A stretch of DNA of 64,000 nt from Salipaludibacillus keqinensis (GCF_003226325.1 NZ_PDOD01000005.1:248001-312000); one strand, 5' to 3'. Positions 44,592-54,742 are shown, counted from the stretch's first letter. Translations and numbers: made by a program. Notes: generated by a model from the letters alone, not told the origin.

Positions 44592-45650
44592 ATGAGCTTT
44601 ATTCAACTGGAGAATATTACGAAATTATTTACGGGTGGGGACAAAGCGGCGGTGGACGCACTACAGTTAAATATTCAAAAGGGTGAAATTATTACACTGC
44701 TAGGTCCTAGTGGTTGCGGAAAAACGACCACTTTACGTATGATCGCAGGGTTTGAGAATCCAACTAAAGGCACTATTCATATCGATGGGAAAGAAGTATT
44801 CAGCGAAAATCATTCTCTTCCTCCTGAAAAACGAGGAATTGGAATGGTCTTTCAAGATTATGCCTTATTTCCTCATATGTCTATCTTAAAGAATGTCATG
44901 TTTGGATTAAATAAATGGGGAGCAAGAGAAAAAAAGTTACGAGCAAAAGAAGTGTTGGAACTGGTAGGTTTAGAAGATTATGCGAAGAGGTACCCAACTC
45001 AGCTTTCTGGTGGACAGCAACAGCGAGTTGCATTAGCTCGAGCATTGGCACCTAGACCTCACGTAGTGTTAATGGATGAGCCATTTAGTAACCTAGATGC
45101 TGGCCTTCGAGAAAAAATGCGCTATGATGTGACAAATATATTAAGAAAAGCAAACACAACAGCGATCATGGTAACTCATGACCAGAAGGACGCATTTGCA
45201 GTCTCTGATAGAGTCGTTGTCATGAAGGACGGTCTCATTCAACAAATTGCAGCGCCAAAGGAAATGTACCGTTGTCCGAAAAACTGTTTTGTAGCCCAGT
45301 TTGTTGGTAAAACGAATTTGTTAACGGGTACGATGGACACAGATTTGCAAAATATTCACACTCATATAGGTAAAGTTTCTTTGCCTACACAATGGCAAGA
45401 GCGTTTAGATACTGTAAAACTCTCTATTCGCCCAGAAGGTTGCCGACTTTCAGAGCAAGGGGCTTATTGCGGACAAGTAGAACGAGTCACTTACAGCGGA
45501 GAGTACCAAGAACTTCATGTGCGGCTTCATAATGAACCTGAATTATCAGAAGAGCCCATGCTCATTTATGCTCCTGTAGAGCAAGATGTAGAATTAGGTA
45601 CGATCGTTTCATTTGATATTAAACCCGAACTTGTCGCCTTGGTTGAGTAG
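44592..45650 (+). CDS. Iron(III) ABC transporter ATPase (FbpC-like)
   Basis: 352 residues. Walker A GPSGCGKTTT, signature LSGGQQQRVALARAL, Walker B VVLMDEPFSNLD, H-loop VTHD, then a C-terminal regulatory/TOBE-like domain (~240-352, LSIRPEGCRLSEQG). Matches FbpC/FutC-type importers powering Fe3+ uptake. Fur box upstream; binding protein and permease genes follow after a hairpin and a second Fur-controlled promoter, so the ATPase may be expressed separately. Confidence 0.9.
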   Translation: MSFIQLENITKLFTGGDKAAVDALQLNIQKGEIITLLGPSGCGKTTTLRMIAGFENPTKGTIHIDGKEVFSENHSLPPEKRGIGMVFQDYALFPHMSILKNVMFGLNKWGAREKKLRAKEVLELVGLEDYAKRYPTQLSGGQQQRVALARALAPRPHVVLMDEPFSNLDAGLREKMRYDVTNILRKANTTAIMVTHDQKDAFAVSDRVVVMKDGLIQQIAAPKEMYRCPKNCFVAQFVGKTNLLTGTMDTDLQNIHTHIGKVSLPTQWQERLDTVKLSIRPEGCRLSEQGAYCGQVERVTYSGEYQELHVRLHNEPELSEEPMLIYAPVEQDVELGTIVSFDIKPELVALVE

Positions 45651-45658
45651 AGCACTTA

Positions 45659-45696
45659 GCAACTATCTCGATGTACGTCGGGGTGGTTGCCTTTTT
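45659..45696 (+). terminator. Terminator after the iron ABC ATPase
   Basis: GCAACTATCTCGA, loop, TCGGGGTGGTTGC with three G-T or mismatched pairs, then CTTTTT. Confidence 0.7.
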
Positions 45697-45788
45697 ATTA
45701 TGTGGCATCTTTACGATGCGATAATATATATCTTTTAATAATTATTACAAACTAACATTGTGTTGTCAAATATTTTTTTTAAATCTCA

Positions 45789-45846
45789 TTGACAATGATT
45801 CTCACTTAGTATAAACTGAGTTTAATTGATAATGATAATCATTTTC
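45789..45846 (+). promoter_or_regulatory. Second promoter with two Fur boxes
   Basis: TTGACA (45789), 17 bases, TAAACT (45812). GACAATGATTCTCAC overlaps the -35/spacer and GATAATGATAATCATTTTC (45828-45846) lies just downstream; the latter is almost the perfect Fur consensus. Controls the binding protein and permease genes. Confidence 0.9.
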
Positions 45847-45887
45847 AATTAAATGAAAACATACTTATAAAGATAGGGGAAATGAAC

Positions 45888-47030
45888 ATGAGAAATTTAC
45901 TTAGCTTTTCGCTGTTACTTATTCTGTCAGTCTTTCTGTTGGCAGCATGCGGGGAAAATGAAAACAATGCCGCGACGGGAAATAACAATGATGTAGAAAA
46001 CAACGACGAGGCAGCAAACAACAACGACGCAGAAAATAATGAAGAAACTGCAAATAATCAAGAAGAAGTAGAATTAGATGGTGAACTTATAGTATACTCA
46101 GCACGTAATGAAACATTTGTTCAAGCGTTATTAGATAAATTCTCTGAAGAGACAGGTGTCGAAGTAAGAGCTCTTCACGAAGCCGATCCTCTTCAAATCC
46201 AAGAGGAAGCTGGAAATGTACAAGCCGATGTATTTATTTCAAACGACTTGGGAGCTTTAGAATATTTGAATCAACAAGAGTTACTGGAAGGTTTTGACCC
46301 AGCGAATGTAGATAGTATTGATGAACAATTCCGTGCTGACAACAACGAATGGATAGCTATTTCAGCTAGAGCACGAGGATTTATTTATAATAAAGATATG
46401 ATTTCTGAAGATGAAATGCCAACGAAAATGGAAGACCTATTCGATTCAGAATGGGCAGATGTAGAAAATGGTTATGCCATTACCCGTGGTGGGAACGGTG
46501 GTATGATTGGAAATATTTCTGCTTTACGATATGAGTGGGGAGACGAAAGGACATCAGAATGGATTGCGGCTATTCAAGACAATGCAGCAGGAATTTTTGA
46601 AGGACACGGAGATATCCGCCGTGCGGTAGGCGCTGGTGAACATGCTTTTGGTCTCGTGAATAATTACTATTATCATCAGCAACTTGAAGAGCCGAATGAT
46701 AACAATGTAGGGTTTATTTATGCAGATCAAGGTGAAGATGACATGGGAGCTATTGCTAATGCAGCAGGGTTAGGGATGGTTTCAGGAGCACCTAACGAAG
46801 ATAATGCTCGGGCATTCATCGAGTGGGTATTAGAAGAAGAAAATCAATTAGCCTTCGTTGGGGAGTCATTAGAAGTACCGATTAACCCTGAATTGGAACC
46901 TCCTTATGAGCAAGCTGTTCCATTTAGCGAATTAAAGGTTCAAGATATGCCGCTTAAAGAACTTGGAAATTATTTTGAAGATACGCGTGCACTCATTGAG
47001 GATTCTGGTTTAGATTTAGAATTAAGATAA
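45888..47030 (+). CDS. Iron(III) ABC transporter substrate-binding lipoprotein (FbpA-like)
   Basis: 380 residues. Lipobox LLAAC, an Asn/Glu-rich linker (~22-65), then the FbpA/FutA fold beginning GELIVYSARNETFVQALL and containing the YYYHQQ tyrosine cluster (NNYYYHQQL) typical of Fe3+ binding by paired tyrosines. It captures ferric iron outside the membrane. ATG at 45888 is eight bases after AGGGG; the ATG at 45882 is too close. Confidence 0.92.
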   Translation: MRNLLSFSLLLILSVFLLAACGENENNAATGNNNDVENNDEAANNNDAENNEETANNQEEVELDGELIVYSARNETFVQALLDKFSEETGVEVRALHEADPLQIQEEAGNVQADVFISNDLGALEYLNQQELLEGFDPANVDSIDEQFRADNNEWIAISARARGFIYNKDMISEDEMPTKMEDLFDSEWADVENGYAITRGGNGGMIGNISALRYEWGDERTSEWIAAIQDNAAGIFEGHGDIRRAVGAGEHAFGLVNNYYYHQQLEEPNDNNVGFIYADQGEDDMGAIANAAGLGMVSGAPNEDNARAFIEWVLEEENQLAFVGESLEVPINPELEPPYEQAVPFSELKVQDMPLKELGNYFEDTRALIEDSGLDLELR

Positions 47031-47052
47031 ACAATGGTTTGGGAGAGGGCAT

Positions 47053-48735
47053 ATGAATCAGGATAAAGGTAGACAAAATAAACTAAATAATGATAGTCAT
47101 GCCAAGGTTGGGGATGGAAAATCCCCAGCCATTCTCCGTTTTATAAACCGGAAGTGGATGGAAATTTGGAAAGGGAACCCTCCTGGTACGGTATTATTGC
47201 TTATTGGATTGATTGTAGCTTTTATCATGTCAGTACCAATTGTATATGTGATATGGAGGTCTCTCTTTGCTGGTGCAAATAGTTGGATGAGGTTATTAGG
47301 AGACCGTATTCCTCAACTACTATGGAATACACTTTCTTTAACAGCTGCAGTAACCTTTTCGGCTGTTGTGATTGGTATTTCATTAGCTTGGATTGTTGTG
47401 AGAACAGACTTGCCAGGGAAAAAAATGTGGCAATGGATGATGGCATTACCCCTCGTTATCCCACCATATGTTGGAGCAGTAACATATATTATTGTGTTTG
47501 GTCCGAGCGGATGGTTCGCACGATTCTGGAGAGAATCACAATGGTTATCAGCAATAGGCGATTATCCATTGAATATTTATTCTTTTTGGGGTGTGTTTTT
47601 CGTATTAACGATGTTTACATATCCGTATGTTTTTCTCATTGCTAGTGCTTCTTTAAGAAAGATGAACCGAAACTTTGAGGAAGTAGCAAGGTCTCAAGGG
47701 ATGACAACTTCACAGATATTTTTCAAAGTAAATCTCCCTTTGTTAAGACCAGCAATTGGGGCAGGGGCGATTTTAATTTCCTTGTATGTGTTATCTGACT
47801 TTGGAGCAATCGCTATGCTTCGATATGTGACATTTACGGCTGCCATTTACTATCAGCGGGCAGGTTTTGATATCCCTTCTGCGTCTGTTCTTAGCTTAGT
47901 TTTGATTTTATTAACGATATTAATTTTGTGGCTAGAATCGTACACAAGAAAGAAGAACAAATTTTATCAAACTTCGAACACGTTTAAAGAACCGGATACC
48001 TTGTCTTTAGGTAAATGGAAACCGTGGGCGCTTCTTTTTGTTAGCGCTGTTTTCATGGTCGCGGTGGTCCTTCCAATTTCAGTTTTAATTTACTGGACTG
48101 TCATCGGAGCAGGGATGGGAGCCATTGATGCAAGGTTTATAGGATTTGCCTGGAACAGTATTAAAGTATCCGGGTTAGCCGCGATCTTGTGTATGGCGTT
48201 AGCTACCCCGATCATCTATTTGAAATCAAGGCATCCTTCTGTCATTTCACAAACGATTGATAAGTTAAGTTACGCAGGCTATGCTCTTCCAGGTGTTATT
48301 GTGGCTCTAGGGATGGTGTTTATTTTTAATAATCATATCCCTTCCCTTTACAACACGTTTTATATGATTGCTATCGCCTTTGTCGTAAGGTTTCTGCCAC
48401 AGGCTATGCAATCAGGCGAAGCGTCACTAAGTCTTGTGTCACCGAGGATGGATGAAGCTGCCCGGAGTTTAGGATATCCTGCTTGGAAGGTCATGATTAA
48501 AGTCATTATTCCCACAATCATGCCGGGGATCCTTGCTGGAGGTGCACTCGTCTTTGTCAGCTCGATTAAAGAATTACCTGCTACGTTAATGCTCCGTCCA
48601 CCTGGATTTGATACCTTGGCTGTGAGAGTGTATTACGAAGCATCAGAAGCCATTTATCACCAAGCGGCACCAGGGGCATTATTAATAGTCCTCGTGTCAA
48701 TCATCCCGTTACACTATTTATTGCGAAAATATTAG
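47053..48735 (+). CDS. Iron(III) ABC transporter permease (FbpB-like)
   Basis: 560 residues, twelve membrane helices in two homologous halves, each with an ABC-permease EAA loop: EVARSQGMTTSQIFFKVNLP near residue 214 and EAARSLGYPAWKVMIKVIIP near residue 480. The fused two-half layout is typical of FbpB/SfuB. Channel for Fe3+ with the ATPase and binding protein here. Starts 22 bases after the binding protein gene. Confidence 0.93.
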   Translation: MNQDKGRQNKLNNDSHAKVGDGKSPAILRFINRKWMEIWKGNPPGTVLLLIGLIVAFIMSVPIVYVIWRSLFAGANSWMRLLGDRIPQLLWNTLSLTAAVTFSAVVIGISLAWIVVRTDLPGKKMWQWMMALPLVIPPYVGAVTYIIVFGPSGWFARFWRESQWLSAIGDYPLNIYSFWGVFFVLTMFTYPYVFLIASASLRKMNRNFEEVARSQGMTTSQIFFKVNLPLLRPAIGAGAILISLYVLSDFGAIAMLRYVTFTAAIYYQRAGFDIPSASVLSLVLILLTILILWLESYTRKKNKFYQTSNTFKEPDTLSLGKWKPWALLFVSAVFMVAVVLPISVLIYWTVIGAGMGAIDARFIGFAWNSIKVSGLAAILCMALATPIIYLKSRHPSVISQTIDKLSYAGYALPGVIVALGMVFIFNNHIPSLYNTFYMIAIAFVVRFLPQAMQSGEASLSLVSPRMDEAARSLGYPAWKVMIKVIIPTIMPGILAGGALVFVSSIKELPATLMLRPPGFDTLAVRVYYEASEAIYHQAAPGALLIVLVSIIPLHYLLRKY

Positions 48736-48740
48736 ATAAT

Positions 48741-48772
48741 GAAAGGCTACCTGTCGTGAGGTAGCCTTTTCT
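48741..48772 (+). terminator. Terminator of the iron ABC operon
   Basis: AAAGGCTACCT, 6-base loop, AGGTAGCCTTTT. Confidence 0.92.
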
Positions 48773-48810
48773 CGTAGATTCATATTGTGCTGTAAGGTTG
48801 CAGCTAATGA

Positions 48811-49581
48811 TTAATATAAAGTAGGTAATAAAAAGGTTGAAACGAGATAAAAGAATAGAATCATAGCAGCGAAGCCGCCGATTATATAGTAGATCAACCT
48901 TTTTTTGAACTTAGCGCGTTTGGACCAACGATTGGGATCAAACCCAATATCGTCCGGATCGTGTACTGGTCGTTGTTGGTGATTGCGCCGTAAATTTGTA
49001 AGAATAATAGGGGCGATTACTGCACCTGAAATTAATCCGAATATGTGAGCAAGAATGTTAATTCCAGGGTTGATAAATGTCATAATAACACCGAGAACAA
49101 CTATGGTCATGATCAATTGAGAATTAGTCTGATCAATTAAGTCTTTTCGAACAAGGACCATATAAACATAAACGCCAAATAAACCAAAGATCGCACCGGA
49201 GGCTCCTAGGTGGAAAGTTCGATCGTCACCTAAGAAATAAAAGACGACGTTCGCCATGATTCCTGTAGCTAAATAAGCGGATAGGAATTTCACTCTGCCT
49301 AGCATCGATTCCAACGCGGGACCAAATAGCACAAGAGAAAAGGAATTGAACGCCATATGCATCAGCCCGCCGTGGAGAAAAATAGGTGTAACAATTCTCC
49401 AATACTCTCCTTGCGATATCAAGATATTATTTCCCATTCCTAACCATCGAATTTCTAACCCACCTAAAAAAGGAAACCAATACATCCATATATAGAAGAA
49501 TATATGAATGATCACCAAGGCGGTAATGACTTTATAAGATTGTATAAAACTACTAAAGCTTTCGTTACGAATGAACATCAT
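48811..49581 (-). CDS. Rhomboid family intramembrane serine protease (YdcA-like)
   Basis: 256 residues. Catalytic serine in HLGASGAIFGLFG and catalytic histidine in the NILAHIFGLISGAV helix; WRIVTPIFLHGGLMHMAFN is the family's L1/HxxxN region. About six to seven membrane helices. It cleaves membrane proteins; targets unknown. ATG at 49581 follows AAAGGGG. It is divergent to acpS, as ydcA is in B. subtilis as I recall. Confidence 0.92.
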   Translation of the reverse strand: MMFIRNESFSSFIQSYKVITALVIIHIFFYIWMYWFPFLGGLEIRWLGMGNNILISQGEYWRIVTPIFLHGGLMHMAFNSFSLVLFGPALESMLGRVKFLSAYLATGIMANVVFYFLGDDRTFHLGASGAIFGLFGVYVYMVLVRKDLIDQTNSQLIMTIVVLGVIMTFINPGINILAHIFGLISGAVIAPIILTNLRRNHQQRPVHDPDDIGFDPNRWSKRAKFKKRLIYYIIGGFAAMILFFYLVSTFLLPTLY

Positions 49582-49842
49582 CTGAACCCCTTTTCTCGTG
49601 TGTAACAATAAAATTACTGAACTCGCCTATTTAAACCTAATTCGTCGGTATTTATAGCGCATCGCGTTTCTTATTATATTTTAGCATATGCGTCATTTTA
49701 TAGACTATGGGCAGATCTTGAAAACTTGATTTCGTTTAATATATCGCACAAACATAAACTGAGTTTACTTGAACATAGGCTGTTTTTCTTAAATGATCAT
49801 TCGTTATATAATGGAAATACAACTCGTGATGGAGGTGATAGG

Positions 49843-50211
49843 ATGATCCATGGAATTGGATTAGACATCGTAGAATTAAAAAGAATTGAATCGGTATTTA
49901 TACGAAGGGCAGAATTCGCCAGAAGAATATTAACAGCAACTGAATTAAGTACCTTTTACTCGCTGACAGGTAAAAGGAAAATAGAATTCCTAGCTGGGAG
50001 ATTTGCGGCCAAAGAAGCATTCGCAAAAGCTTTAGGCTGTGGAATAGGGAAAGAACTTTCTTTTCAAGACATGGAGATTCGCGCCTCTGCCACAGGGAAA
50101 CCATGGATGCATCTGTTGAAAAAAACAGGCTATTCAACATTAAATCATGTATCCATTACACATACGAGAGAATGCGCTGCGGCACAAGTAATTATTGAAT
50201 CAAAAGAGTAG
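49843..50211 (+). CDS. acpS: Holo-[acyl-carrier-protein] synthase AcpS
   Basis: 122 residues, standard AcpS length. GIGLDIVELKRIE carries the Mg2+-binding aspartate and GRFAAKEAFAKALG the second metal/CoA site. It transfers 4'-phosphopantetheine from CoA to acyl carrier protein for fatty-acid synthesis. ATG at 49843 follows GGAGGTGATAGG; the longer upstream frame is rejected. First gene of the conserved acpS-alr block. Confidence 0.95.
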   Translation: MIHGIGLDIVELKRIESVFIRRAEFARRILTATELSTFYSLTGKRKIEFLAGRFAAKEAFAKALGCGIGKELSFQDMEIRASATGKPWMHLLKKTGYSTLNHVSITHTRECAAAQVIIESKE

Positions 50212-50282
50212 CATATAGACAAGTCTGCATATTGTCGTGGACGACCTCATATAGTGTTAATGCGGATGGGAGGGATAGAAAC

Positions 50283-51815
50283 ATGTACGTGGTAACGGGT
50301 GAGGAAATGCGCCAAATCGATCGCTATACCATGGACCAAATTGGCATGAGTGAAGAATTATTAATGGAGAATGCAGGTCAAGCATTTGTTCGTCATCTTG
50401 TTTCGTCTCTTTCTCAAAGTGATGATATTCTCGTTTTGATTGGTGCAGGGAATAATGGTGGGGATGGATTTGTCATAGCCAGACTTTTACTAGAACAAGG
50501 CTTTAAGGTGAAAACATGGGTCATACCGCCTGAGGAACATATAAAAGGGACAGCTAAGCTTCATATGAATCTTTATCGCCATTGCGGACACCCGGTTTCA
50601 AATTATCAAACAGGTGAAGCACAGTTTTCAGATGAGCTGAAAGATTGTTCTGTCGTGGTGGATGCTTTGTTGGGGACAGGGATAAAAGGGTCGCTAAGGG
50701 AGCCGTATGTTAAAGTGATTGAACAGGTGAATAAAGCTCGAAAACGAGTCATTTCTGTTGATATACCAAGCGGTCTTTTAGCATCTGAATCAGGGGGAGA
50801 GCGGATCGGGATCTTAGCTGATGAAACTTATACCCTTCAAGCTCCAAAGCTAAGTGCTTTCCTGTATCCTGGAGCCGGGAATTATGGAGAGCTTCATATC
50901 CTTGATATAGCGATCCCAAAAAGATCTTTCGAGGAAGTTTCTCCTCATCGGCACTTAATTACTGAGAAAAAAGTTCAAGCAACGTTGCCTCAGCGGCTTG
51001 GGCATATTCATAAAGGTCAAGCGGGAAGGGCGCTTGTCATCGGTGGAGCTGATACGATGCCAGGCGCGCCAACTTTAACGACTGGGGCCTGCTTAAGGGC
51101 CGGTGCGGGCTTAGTGACCACTGTGATTCCATCCCGAATTAAATATTCTGTATCACAAAAAATTACCGAGAGTACGTTTCTATTTTTGAAAGATAGAGAT
51201 GGAGAAATGACCAAAAAGGCTCTGGAAGAAGATATTCCTTTTGAACAGTTCGATGGAATCGCTGTTGGACCAGGTTTAGGTAGAAAAATAGCTAAATCTG
51301 TTCATCCCCTTTTATACGGTTTTTCCGGACCAGCAGTAATTGATGCAGATGGATTATTTCACATGTCAAAAGAACTCCATCTATGGTCAGAAAAGCCTAG
51401 GCAGTCGCCAACGATTATTACACCACACCCGGGTGAGATGGCCATGTTGACAGGGTGTACGATTGAAGAAGTAGAAAAGCGACGATTTCAATGTTCACGA
51501 GAATTTGCCTTGAAGTATGGAGTCTATGTGGTTTTAAAGGGACCGTTCACGATTGTGACGACACCTAAAGGAGACCAGTGGGTAAATACTACAGGGAATG
51601 CTTCTTTAGCAAAAGGAGGATCCGGTGACGTGTTAACCGGAATCATCCTAGCTTTCTTACTTCAACATTCCACAGTCACAGATGCCATCTGTAACGCGGT
51701 TCATATTCATGGGAAGCTTGCGGACAAAATGCTTGAAACGCATGACATCATTAGTGTAAATGCATCTGATTTGATTCTCACTCTGCCAGAGGTTCTAAAA
51801 TCATACCGTTACTAA
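50283..51815 (+). CDS. nnrD: Bifunctional NAD(P)H-hydrate repair enzyme
   Basis: 510 residues. The N-terminal half (~1-215) is the epimerase (YjeF_N: GAGNNGGDGFVIARLL, DALLGTGI), the C-terminal half (~225-510) the ADP-dependent dehydratase (YjeF_C: TPHPGEMAMLTG and GNASLAKGGSGDVLTG). It restores hydrated NADH and NADPH. ATG at 50283 follows GGGAGGG; the longer upstream frame lacks a site. Fused enzymes are common; here it sits between acpS and the LolA-like gene. Confidence 0.95.
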   Translation: MYVVTGEEMRQIDRYTMDQIGMSEELLMENAGQAFVRHLVSSLSQSDDILVLIGAGNNGGDGFVIARLLLEQGFKVKTWVIPPEEHIKGTAKLHMNLYRHCGHPVSNYQTGEAQFSDELKDCSVVVDALLGTGIKGSLREPYVKVIEQVNKARKRVISVDIPSGLLASESGGERIGILADETYTLQAPKLSAFLYPGAGNYGELHILDIAIPKRSFEEVSPHRHLITEKKVQATLPQRLGHIHKGQAGRALVIGGADTMPGAPTLTTGACLRAGAGLVTTVIPSRIKYSVSQKITESTFLFLKDRDGEMTKKALEEDIPFEQFDGIAVGPGLGRKIAKSVHPLLYGFSGPAVIDADGLFHMSKELHLWSEKPRQSPTIITPHPGEMAMLTGCTIEEVEKRRFQCSREFALKYGVYVVLKGPFTIVTTPKGDQWVNTTGNASLAKGGSGDVLTGIILAFLLQHSTVTDAICNAVHIHGKLADKMLETHDIISVNASDLILTLPEVLKSYRY

Positions 51816-51864
51816 CGCATGATCCCCTCCTTTGTCGTCGAAAAGACACAGAGGGGTTGAGTAA

Positions 51865-52971
51865 ATGAAAAAAATCATATCCTTGTTTATCATAGTTATT
51901 GCTCTTACAGGCTTTATGACAGCTTGCGGAGAAAAAAGCCAAGAGGATGTCATAAACGATCTAGAAGGGAAACTGGATGAATTAACAGGTTATAAAACAA
52001 AGGCCACTATGACGTTGCAGACAGGCGAAGATCCTCAAGTGTATGAGGTGGAAGTGTGGCATCAAAGCCCTAATGATTACCGGGTACTATTGAACCATGC
52101 TGAAAAGGACCAAAGTCAAATTATTTTAAGAAACGAAGAAGGAGTCTTTGTCCTAACTCCGGCTTTAAATAAGAGTTTCAGATTCCAAAGTGACTGGCCT
52201 GAAAACAATAGCCAAGTCTATCTTTACGAATCTTTGATCAATGATGTTTTAATGGACCCAGAAAGAGTCTTTACAGCTACGGAAGATCATTATGTCTTTC
52301 AAACGAATACGAGTTATACAAACAAAAACTTGAATCAACAAGAAGTCATGCTCAACAAAAGAGATTTAACCCCTGCGACAGTTAAAGTTATGGATGCTGA
52401 ACTTTCAGTATTAGTGGAAGTGGAATTTGAGGATTTTGAATTAAATTCAACATTCTCTGAAGATGATTTCGACATGGATCGTAATATGACAGGAGCGCAG
52501 CTTCAAAATAATGTTTCGACTATGACGGATACGGAAGATGAAGTTGACATGAATGAAGATGGTGACGAAGCAGAAGAAGATACGGACATGGTTGAACAGG
52601 CAGGTGAGGAAGAAAATGGGGAGTTTCCAGTGCTGTATCCGATGTATGAACCTCAAGGAACAGGGTTCTCTCATTCTGAGGAAGTAGTTACTGAAGATGG
52701 AAAAAGGATCATTCTATCTTATGATGGTGAACAACCTTTCACGCTGATTCAGCAACAAAGCAGAGTCGTGGAAGCATCCACACCTGTGCAATTATCTGAA
52801 GGGGAACCGGTTGATTTAGGGTTTACGTTCGGAGTTTTCTCGAAAGAAGGAGATCATCAATCCGTCTCTTGGTCATATGAAGGAACAGACTTTTTCCTAG
52901 TCTCAGGATCATTAGAACAAGAGGATTTAGTTGCCGTAGCTAGAAGTGTTTACGGGACGCAAGAAAAATAA
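51865..52971 (+). CDS. LolA-like outer lipoprotein, YdcC type
   Basis: 368 residues. Lipobox FMTAC near residue 20, a LolA-like beta barrel from ~25 to ~220 (KTKATMTLQTGEDPQVYEV), an acidic low-complexity stretch (~225-250), then a C-terminal domain ending in FSKEGDHQSVSWSYEGTDFF. In B. subtilis the neighbour of alr at this place is YdcC, a LolA-like protein linked to sporulation (recalled). It probably carries or binds lipids at the membrane. GAGGGG precedes the ATG. Confidence 0.88.
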   Translation: MKKIISLFIIVIALTGFMTACGEKSQEDVINDLEGKLDELTGYKTKATMTLQTGEDPQVYEVEVWHQSPNDYRVLLNHAEKDQSQIILRNEEGVFVLTPALNKSFRFQSDWPENNSQVYLYESLINDVLMDPERVFTATEDHYVFQTNTSYTNKNLNQQEVMLNKRDLTPATVKVMDAELSVLVEVEFEDFELNSTFSEDDFDMDRNMTGAQLQNNVSTMTDTEDEVDMNEDGDEAEEDTDMVEQAGEEENGEFPVLYPMYEPQGTGFSHSEEVVTEDGKRIILSYDGEQPFTLIQQQSRVVEASTPVQLSEGEPVDLGFTFGVFSKEGDHQSVSWSYEGTDFFLVSGSLEQEDLVAVARSVYGTQEK

Positions 52972-53153
52972 TAGAATTCGAGCACATAGAAGTTCATACG
53001 AGCTTTTGTGTGTTTTTTTGTGTGGAGAAAAAAGTCTAGAACGAAACTCCGCTTTTAAAGAATCTATAGTAAAACTGTTTGACAATAATAAATAAGAAGA
53101 TTAATAATGAAAAGAACTTATATTAAAGCTGATTACATTTGGGGGAACGTTGT

Positions 53154-54329
53154 GTGAGAGAATTACATCCTTTTTATCGAGATACTTGGGCAGAAGTAAA
53201 TTTGAATGCTATTTCTGAAAATGTTAAAAATATAAAACAAAGCCTGCCGGAGGACGTTGCATTCATGGCAGTTGTGAAAGCCAATGCTTACGGACATGGA
53301 GCAGTTGATATAGCGAAAGAAGCTTTGGCTTCAGGAGCAACGTATTTAGGCGTAGCGATTTTAGATGAAGCGATCGCCTTACGGAAGGCAGGGATCGAAG
53401 CACCGTTGTTAGTTCTTGGATACGTTCGGCCTGAAGATGTTCGAATGGCTGTAGAACTTAACCTTACTTTGACGGTTTTTCAAAGCGATTGGATTGAGAG
53501 AGCGGCGCCTCACTTGTTAGTTGAAGAGAACGAGCGAGTGAAGTGTCATGTGAAAATGGACTCAGGAATGGGGAGAATAGGGATTCGCTCTGAAGAAGAA
53601 AGGAGGCAACTTGTAAAAGCATTGTTGCGAACGGATCAATTTGAAGTGGAAGGTTTATATACACACTTAGCCACAGCCGATGAGATTCATATGGAATACT
53701 TTGAGAAACAACAAGCTCGTTTTATGAAAATGATCAAAGAATTTGAAGAGGATTACGGTCATAGTATACCAATTAAGCACTGCGGGAACAGTGCAGCTGC
53801 TTTGAGGTTCGCGGATCGCTGTTATAACTTAGTGCGCGTAGGAATTGCTATGTACGGGTTATGTCCATCGGAGGAAATAAAAGGAATGGTTCAAGTTCCA
53901 CTAAAAGAGGCTTTTTCGTTGCATAGTCGTATCACCCATGTGAAGAAGCTTCCAAAAGGGGAAGGGATTAGCTACGGCGTAACCTATCAAACACAGAAGG
54001 AAGAGTGGATCGCTACTATTCCTATTGGCTACGCGGACGGCTGGATTCGTGCTAATCAATCAGGAGACGTATTAGTTCAAGGGAGACGGGCTAAAATTGT
54101 AGGAAGGATCTGTATGGATCAAATGATGATTTCTCTAGATACTCCCGTAAGTGAAGGGACGAAGGTGACAATTATAGGACGAGATGAAGACGATTATATC
54201 TCTGTAGATGAAGTTGCACGAAGACTTGATACAATTAATTATGAAATTCCTTGTGTGATTAGTTACCGAGTCCCTAGAGCGATGATCAAAAACAATGAAA
54301 TATTACATGTTCACAATGAAATTTTTTAA
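53154..54329 (+). CDS. alr: Alanine racemase
   Basis: 391 residues. PLP lysine in VVKANAYGHGA, the barrel motif KMDSGMGRIGIR, and the catalytic tyrosine region GISYGVTYQT, followed by IGRICMDQMMISLD. It makes D-alanine for peptidoglycan. GTG at 53154 follows GGGGGAA at six bases; the TTG at 53139 overlaps that site. Confidence 0.95.
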   Translation: MRELHPFYRDTWAEVNLNAISENVKNIKQSLPEDVAFMAVVKANAYGHGAVDIAKEALASGATYLGVAILDEAIALRKAGIEAPLLVLGYVRPEDVRMAVELNLTLTVFQSDWIERAAPHLLVEENERVKCHVKMDSGMGRIGIRSEEERRQLVKALLRTDQFEVEGLYTHLATADEIHMEYFEKQQARFMKMIKEFEEDYGHSIPIKHCGNSAAALRFADRCYNLVRVGIAMYGLCPSEEIKGMVQVPLKEAFSLHSRITHVKKLPKGEGISYGVTYQTQKEEWIATIPIGYADGWIRANQSGDVLVQGRRAKIVGRICMDQMMISLDTPVSEGTKVTIIGRDEDDYISVDEVARRLDTINYEIPCVISYRVPRAMIKNNEILHVHNEIF

Positions 54330-54376
54330 TGATAACAAATGAATTTCCTATTTTCTGGTTGGAAGTGTGAAAAGAA

Positions 54377-54418
54377 TGCAAAAGTCACTTTGCAATGCTC
54401 GTGAGCAAGTGATATGAT
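54377..54418 (+). promoter_or_regulatory. ndoAI-ndoA promoter with two dyads
   Basis: TGCAAA-AGTCAC-TTTGCA (54377-54394) overlaps the -35 TTGCAA (54390); GCTCGTGAGC (54397-54406) lies in the 17-base spacer; -10 is TATGAT (54413). Such dyads are where a ribbon-helix-helix antitoxin would bind and repress. Confidence 0.65.
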
Positions 54419-54463
54419 ATTAGTGGATAAAAAATCGGTCGATAGCTGTGTGGAGGTGTTTTT

Positions 54464-54742
54464 GTGTCTATGGATAACACAAAAAAAATTATGGTCAATT
54501 TACCACAACATTTGGTTAATGAACTGGATGCTTTAACTGATGGGGAAGATGTCAATCGTTGTGAAGTAATTCAGAAAGCTACGAAGATTTATTTGCAGGA
54601 GCAGAAGAAAGAACAGATTCGAGAAACAATGCAACAAGGCTATATGGAAATGGCGAAAATCAATTTAAACATTGCAACGGAGTCCTTCTTAGCTGAAGAG
54701 GAGGCTGAAATTACGGTGGACCGCCTAGTAAGTGGGGTGTAA
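54464..54742 (+). CDS. ndoAI: Antitoxin EndoAI (NdoAI, MazE-like, ribbon-helix-helix)
   Basis: 92 residues. Ribbon-helix-helix start ([18 protein letters not shown]) and the conserved end [15 protein letters not shown]-type segment ([15 protein letters not shown]) and VDRLVSG that wraps the toxin. It inhibits EndoA and represses its own operon. GTG at 54464 follows GGAGGTG. The toxin gene begins four bases after its stop. Confidence 0.93.
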   Translation: MSMDNTKKIMVNLPQHLVNELDALTDGEDVNRCEVIQKATKIYLQEQKKEQIRETMQQGYMEMAKINLNIATESFLAEEEAEITVDRLVSGV

